Shown here piece after piece: positions 22,808 to 25,933 of a stretch of 25,933 nucleotides of DNA. How positions within the stretch are numbered: position 1 is the stretch's first letter; each line of letters starts with the position of its first letter. This DNA is from Opitutaceae bacterium UBA2377 (GTDB lineage: Bacteria > Verrucomicrobiota > Verrucomicrobiia > Opitutales > Opitutaceae): the NCBI GenBank assembly GCA_002344205.1, contig DDSZ01000050.1, forward strand, positions 1 to 25,933, given 5' to 3'. The notes below the pieces were generated by a model. The model did not search any database and was not told where the DNA came from. It saw nothing but the letters and a program-made list of their open reading frames with translations. The translations under genes and the position numbers were made by a program.

Positions 22808-23398
22808 TCAGCGGCCGGACTCGATTTTCCGCTCCAGCTTGCGCACCTTCGGCGCGATCACGGCCTGGCAATAGGCCTGCGTGGGGTTCTTGCGGAAGTA
22901 ATCCTGATGATAGTCCTCGGCCGGCCAGAACTTCGTCAGCGGCTCGATCTGCGTGACGATCGGCCGCGAAAAGCTTTCCTGCGCGAGGACCCGCGAGCGT
23001 TCCGCCGCCTCGCGCTGCGCATCGCCGGCGTAGAGGATGATCGAGCGGTATTGCGGGCCCACATCGGCGCCTTGCCGGTTCATCGTGGTGGGGTCGTGCA
23101 CCAGCCAGAAAAACTCCAGCAACGATTCGAGCGAGACCTGCGCGGGATCGTATTCGATGCGGATCACCTCGGCATGACCCGTGCGCCCGGTGCCGATTTC
23201 CTTGTAGGTCGGGTTGGGCCGCTGGCCGCCGGCGTAGCCGCTGACGACATCTTTCACGCCGGGCAGCAGTTCATAGGAAGCCTCGGTGCACCAGAAGCAG
23301 CCGCCGCCGAGGACCAGAAATTCGGTTTTGCCTTCGTTCGCGTTCACGGGGGCGAACAGAAGCACAAACCCGCCCAGAAGCAAAAGGAGTCGTTGCAT
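22808..23398 (-). CDS. msrA: Peptide methionine sulfoxide reductase MsrA, exported form
   Basis: MsrA reduces methionine S-sulfoxide in proteins. The 196-residue protein has the active-site motif GGGCFWCTEA with catalytic Cys34 and Cys37, then YAGGQRPNPTYKEIGTGRTG and HAEVIRIEYDPAQV. WLVHDPTTMNRQGADVGPQYRS and the C-terminal segment FWPAEDYHQDYF complete the family set. The start at 23398 yields a hydrophobic signal peptide (MQRLLLLLGGFVLLFAPVNA-NE), so the enzyme should act in the periplasm. An upstream in-frame ATG at 23449 would only add residues before the signal. It leads the run msrA-hslO-pnuC-kinase and is divergent from the rhamnosidase gene. Confidence 0.95.
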   Translation of the reverse strand: MQRLLLLLGGFVLLFAPVNANEGKTEFLVLGGGCFWCTEASYELLPGVKDVVSGYAGGQRPNPTYKEIGTGRTGHAEVIRIEYDPAQVSLESLLEFFWLVHDPTTMNRQGADVGPQYRSIILYAGDAQREAAERSRVLAQESFSRPIVTQIEPLTKFWPAEDYHQDYFRKNPTQAYCQAVIAPKVRKLERKIESGR

Positions 23399-23514
23399 GG
23401 TCGTGGCCCAACCATGGCCGGTTGCGCGCCCACCGCAAGGTCCGGCCACACTTTGCCGGGCATGAATCTGCTCGAACCCGGGCGGCGTTGGTATTGCATC
23501 CGCGTCCGTCCCCC

Positions 23515-25788
23515 ATGCCCTCCAGCCTGCCCTGCCTGTGGATTGCCGACGCCCGGCCCGATGAATGCGATGTTCACGTGGCCTTCCGTGCCGAGTTTGC
23601 GCTCCCGGCCGCCGCCACCGTCGAGTTTCACCTGCTCGGGGCCTCGGGCTTCACGGGCTGGCTGGACGGCGCGGCCTTTTGCGAGGGCCCGGCGCGCTTC
23701 CCCCGGGATCATCCCGAATTCCAGACCTGCTCCGCCCAACTCGCCGCCGGCCGGCATGTGCTCGCTTTCGTGGTCAGTCACCACGGTGTCACCACGCGCC
23801 TGCTGGAAAACATCCCGCCCTTCCTCGCCTGCACCGCGCAGGTCGGAGCCGATACAATCGCCCTCGCCTGGCGGTGCCAACGGCTCGCTGCCTACACCCC
23901 GCAGGTCCGGCGGGTGAATCCCCAGCTCGGGTTCATCGAGTGGTGCGATACCCGGCTGCTGCCCGTCGGCTGGCAAGAGCCCGGCTTCGACGCCACCGGT
24001 TGGAGCGAGCCCGTGACCGTCACCCCCCGCCTCGGCGCACTCCGCCCTCTCGCCACCTCCAATCCGCACGCCTTCACCCATCAGCCCGCCCTCCTCGCGG
24101 AAGGCACATTGGTCGAGACCTTCGGCTACGAGCGCGACGATATTCCGGCACGGTTTTTCCTGCGCGACCTCGCGCCCGCGGCCCTGCCGCCGCAGGGTGT
24201 CTGGCGCCGCTACGATCTCGGCCGGGTTCGGCTCATGCGGCCGCGATTCACGCTGGAGGTTCCGCCCGGGACGGTCGTCGAGTTTGCCTACAGCGAGTCG
24301 CTCGTGCAGGGCCGCGTCTCGCCCTGGATCACGCTCTCCGCCGGCGATTCATGCAACCTCGACCACTACGTCGCGCGCGGCGGCCCGCAGGAGTTTCAAC
24401 CGCTCGCGCCGCGCGGCGGGCGGTTTCTGGAGGTGCACGTCCTCGCGGCGCCGTCAGCGGTGCGGTGGCTGGACGAGAGTGTCGTCGAGCGCGCCTACTA
24501 CGGCGAAGCCGGCGGCAGCCTCCAGACCGGCGACGCTTTGCTCGACCGCATCTGGTCCATCGGCGTGGAAACCCACCGGGCCTGTGCGGAGGACGCCATT
24601 ACCGACAATCCCACCCGCGAGCGCGGCCAGTGGGCCGGCGATGTCGTCACGGTGGGGCTCGACATCGCCGCCACCGCTTTCTCCGACCTGCGCCTCTGCC
24701 GCCGCAGCCTCGTCCACTCCGCGCAATGCGCCCGCGAGGACGGCCTTGTGGCCGGCCTTTGTCCCGGCGGGGCGGCCTACCTCACCACCTATGCCGCCCA
24801 ATGGGTTTCCGCCTGCGTCCACTATTGGGAACTCACCGGCGACCGGGCCTTGCTCGAGGCCCTGTGGCCCCATGCGGAACGCAACCTCGCGGCGTTCGCC
24901 GCCAAGACCACCGCCGCCGGGATCGAGGATGATCTTGGCTGGGGCTTCGTGGACTGGGGCTATGTGCGCAACCCGGGTCCGAGCGACATGGGGGTGAACC
25001 TGCACTACCTGGCCGCGCTGCGCAGCATGATCCGCTGGGCCTCCGCCCTCGGCCGGGAAAGCACCCCCTACGAGGCAACGGCCGCCACCTTCACCGCCCT
25101 GATCGCCCGGTATTTCAACGACGAACCCGCCGGCGGCGCCGGGGCGTGGGAGCGCATCGGCTACCATCGCGCCGCGCTGGGACTGCGGCTCGGCTTTTTC
25201 GATCCGGCACGGGCGCAGGCCGGTCGCGCCTTTCTGCGGGAGCACATGCTGCGCTGTTTCCCCAACCGTCACGATGCCCCGCGGCTCAGCGACCCCGCGG
25301 CAAACAACCCGCAGCTCATCACGCCCTATTTCGGCCATTTCGCGCTGCCCGAGCTGATTGAGCACGGCGACATGGATTTCGTGCTCGACCAATACCGCAC
25401 CTGCTGGGGCTGGGCGCTGGGCGACGGGCGCACGACCTGGCTTGAGGTGTTCGACACCCGCTGGAGCCACTGCCACCAATGGAGCGGCTGCCCCACGTGG
25501 CAGCTCTCCCGCCACCTGCTCGGCCTCCGGCCGCGCTTCGACCGCGGCGCCATGCACTACGATTTGCGGCTGACCACCGGCTCGCTGCCCGGCGCGGAGG
25601 GCACGCTACCGATCCCCGGTCGCGACGAAGTTCTCACGGTCTCGTGGCACAAGGACGCCACCGGACTGCACTATCGGTTGCAATCGCCGATGCCGCTCAC
25701 CCTGCAACTCGCCACTGCCTTGGGCGGCGGCACCGTTGCCGTGGCCGGGAAGTTCACCGTCACCTGGCCGGCGGAAGCCTGCGTGTAG
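23515..25788 (+). CDS. GH78-type alpha-L-rhamnosidase
   Basis: This enzyme class cleaves alpha-L-rhamnose from plant or algal glycans and glycosides with inversion. From the ATG at 23515 the protein has 757 residues. The first 330 or so are beta-rich accessory domains, followed by an (alpha/alpha)6 barrel. The catalytic-region motif is DNPTRERGQWAGD (364-376), with acidic Asp364, Glu369 and Asp376 spaced as in GH78. A later motif WLEVFDTRWSHCHQWSGCPT carries the conserved Glu and Cys-His-x-Trp-Ser pattern. The frame is open upstream to 23422, but this part would overlap the divergent msrA promoter region. No signal peptide is visible, so a cytoplasmic enzyme is predicted. The TAG stop lies within a palindromic element. 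Confidence 0.88.
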   Translation: MPSSLPCLWIADARPDECDVHVAFRAEFALPAAATVEFHLLGASGFTGWLDGAAFCEGPARFPRDHPEFQTCSAQLAAGRHVLAFVVSHHGVTTRLLENIPPFLACTAQVGADTIALAWRCQRLAAYTPQVRRVNPQLGFIEWCDTRLLPVGWQEPGFDATGWSEPVTVTPRLGALRPLATSNPHAFTHQPALLAEGTLVETFGYERDDIPARFFLRDLAPAALPPQGVWRRYDLGRVRLMRPRFTLEVPPGTVVEFAYSESLVQGRVSPWITLSAGDSCNLDHYVARGGPQEFQPLAPRGGRFLEVHVLAAPSAVRWLDESVVERAYYGEAGGSLQTGDALLDRIWSIGVETHRACAEDAITDNPTRERGQWAGDVVTVGLDIAATAFSDLRLCRRSLVHSAQCAREDGLVAGLCPGGAAYLTTYAAQWVSACVHYWELTGDRALLEALWPHAERNLAAFAAKTTAAGIEDDLGWGFVDWGYVRNPGPSDMGVNLHYLAALRSMIRWASALGRESTPYEATAATFTALIARYFNDEPAGGAGAWERIGYHRAALGLRLGFFDPARAQAGRAFLREHMLRCFPNRHDAPRLSDPAANNPQLITPYFGHFALPELIEHGDMDFVLDQYRTCWGWALGDGRTTWLEVFDTRWSHCHQWSGCPTWQLSRHLLGLRPRFDRGAMHYDLRLTTGSLPGAEGTLPIPGRDEVLTVSWHKDATGLHYRLQSPMPLTLQLATALGGGTVAVAGKFTVTWPAEACV

Positions 25789-25877
25789 CTGCGCTTGAGC
25801 CGCAGGCGAAAGCGTGGCCGATAACCTTGGCGCCACCACACCCCTGCCACGTTGTCGCTTCGCTCCAACGCAGCTAC
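25785..25877. repeat. 93-nt palindromic element at the GH78 3' end
   Basis: The left end GTAGCTGCGCTTGAGC and the complement of the right end (GTAGCTGCGTTGGAGC) match at 14 of 16 positions. A second matching block CGTGGC lies further inside each arm, giving imperfect arms of about 32-34 bases. The middle holds GGCGCC and GCCACCACACCCC. The TAG of the element's GTAG end serves as the GH78 stop codon. It has the shape of a small non-autonomous palindromic repeat. Confidence 0.65.
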
Positions 25878-25900
25878 TCGACCCGTGCGCCTCACCCTCC

Positions 25901-25933
25901 TCACCGCGTCAGCTTGCGGTATTTGATCCGGTG
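25901..25933 (-). CDS. Possible 3' end of a minus-strand gene cut by the window edge
   Basis: Read on the minus strand from the window edge, one frame gives HRIKYRKLTR and then TGA at 25903-25901. The basic ending is protein-like and the stop falls 23 bases beyond the palindromic element, where the next gene could converge on GH78. Ten codons are too few to identify it or to be sure it is coding. Confidence 0.25.
   Translation of the reverse strand, partial: HRIKYRKLTR

Noticed and set aside
21108..22874. A 588-codon open frame on the plus strand opposite kinase, pnuC and hslO
   Set aside because: It spans three identified minus-strand genes and their overlaps; the Pro/Arg/Ser-rich sequence is typical of a shadow frame.
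23399..23514. Promoter boxes in the msrA/GH78 divergent gap
   Set aside because: No convincing -35/-10 pair was found on either strand in this GC-rich gap.

Overview
The window looks like a chromosomal segment from a high-GC member of the Verrucomicrobiota, most likely Opitutaceae (Opitutus/Lacunisphaera-like). This is inferred from the character of the RpoB, EF-Tu and ribosomal proteins, the strong G/C bias at third codon positions, cytoplasmic-looking fucosidase and rhamnosidase genes, and palindromic extragenic repeats. No phage, plasmid, transposase, CRISPR or rRNA is visible. The genes look intact apart from truncation at the two window edges, and no gene-free stretch exceeds 300 bases; the longest is 18380-18654.

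Region 1 (1-5974, minus strand) is the core translation/transcription cluster, in transcription order tRNA-Thr, tuf, tRNA-Trp, secE, nusG, rplK, rplA, rplJ, rplL, rpoB (5' part only). It carries a terminator-like hairpin between rplL and rpoB, a structured rplJ-rplL spacer, and a 12-bp inverted repeat bracketing tRNA-Thr. EF-Tu has a strongly altered switch I: the usual Arg-Gly-Ile-Thr-Ile is Lys-Ile-Val-Thr-Ile.

Region 2 (6070-10647, minus strand) is a Ton/Tol-type energy-transduction cassette: a secreted TPR-rich protein of about 880 residues, an ExbB/TolQ-like protein, an ExbD/TolR-like protein, and a small membrane-anchored protein whose C-terminus resembles TonB.

Region 3 (10719-16962, plus strand) holds lemA, an M48 (HtpX-like) membrane protease with a long C-terminal extension, a soluble GAF-histidine kinase-receiver hybrid, and a GH29 alpha-L-fucosidase.

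Region 4 (16963-18654) has a SufE/CsdE-like gene overlapping a TatD-type metal hydrolase gene. It is surrounded by at least four copies of one palindromic repeat family, two of them forming a large hairpin between convergent genes.

Region 5 (18655-23398, minus strand) runs, in transcription order, msrA, hslO (Hsp33), pnuC, an NRK-type nicotinamide riboside kinase, a YbdG-like MscS channel and tcdA. Most neighbours overlap by 4 bases or are close. The theme is oxidative damage repair, NAD salvage, osmotic relief and tRNA ct6A modification. The SufE-like protein across the repeat region is a plausible sulfur-acceptor partner for the TcdA system.

Region 6 (23515-25933) is a GH78 alpha-L-rhamnosidase on the plus strand. 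Its stop codon lies in the left arm of a 93-nt palindromic element. The last bases may be the 3' end of a minus-strand gene.

Five 4-base ATGA/GTGA overlaps mark tight translational coupling. Many operon-leading genes lack a recognisable Shine-Dalgarno sequence. Taxonomy and functions rest on recognised motifs and family knowledge, not on a database search.
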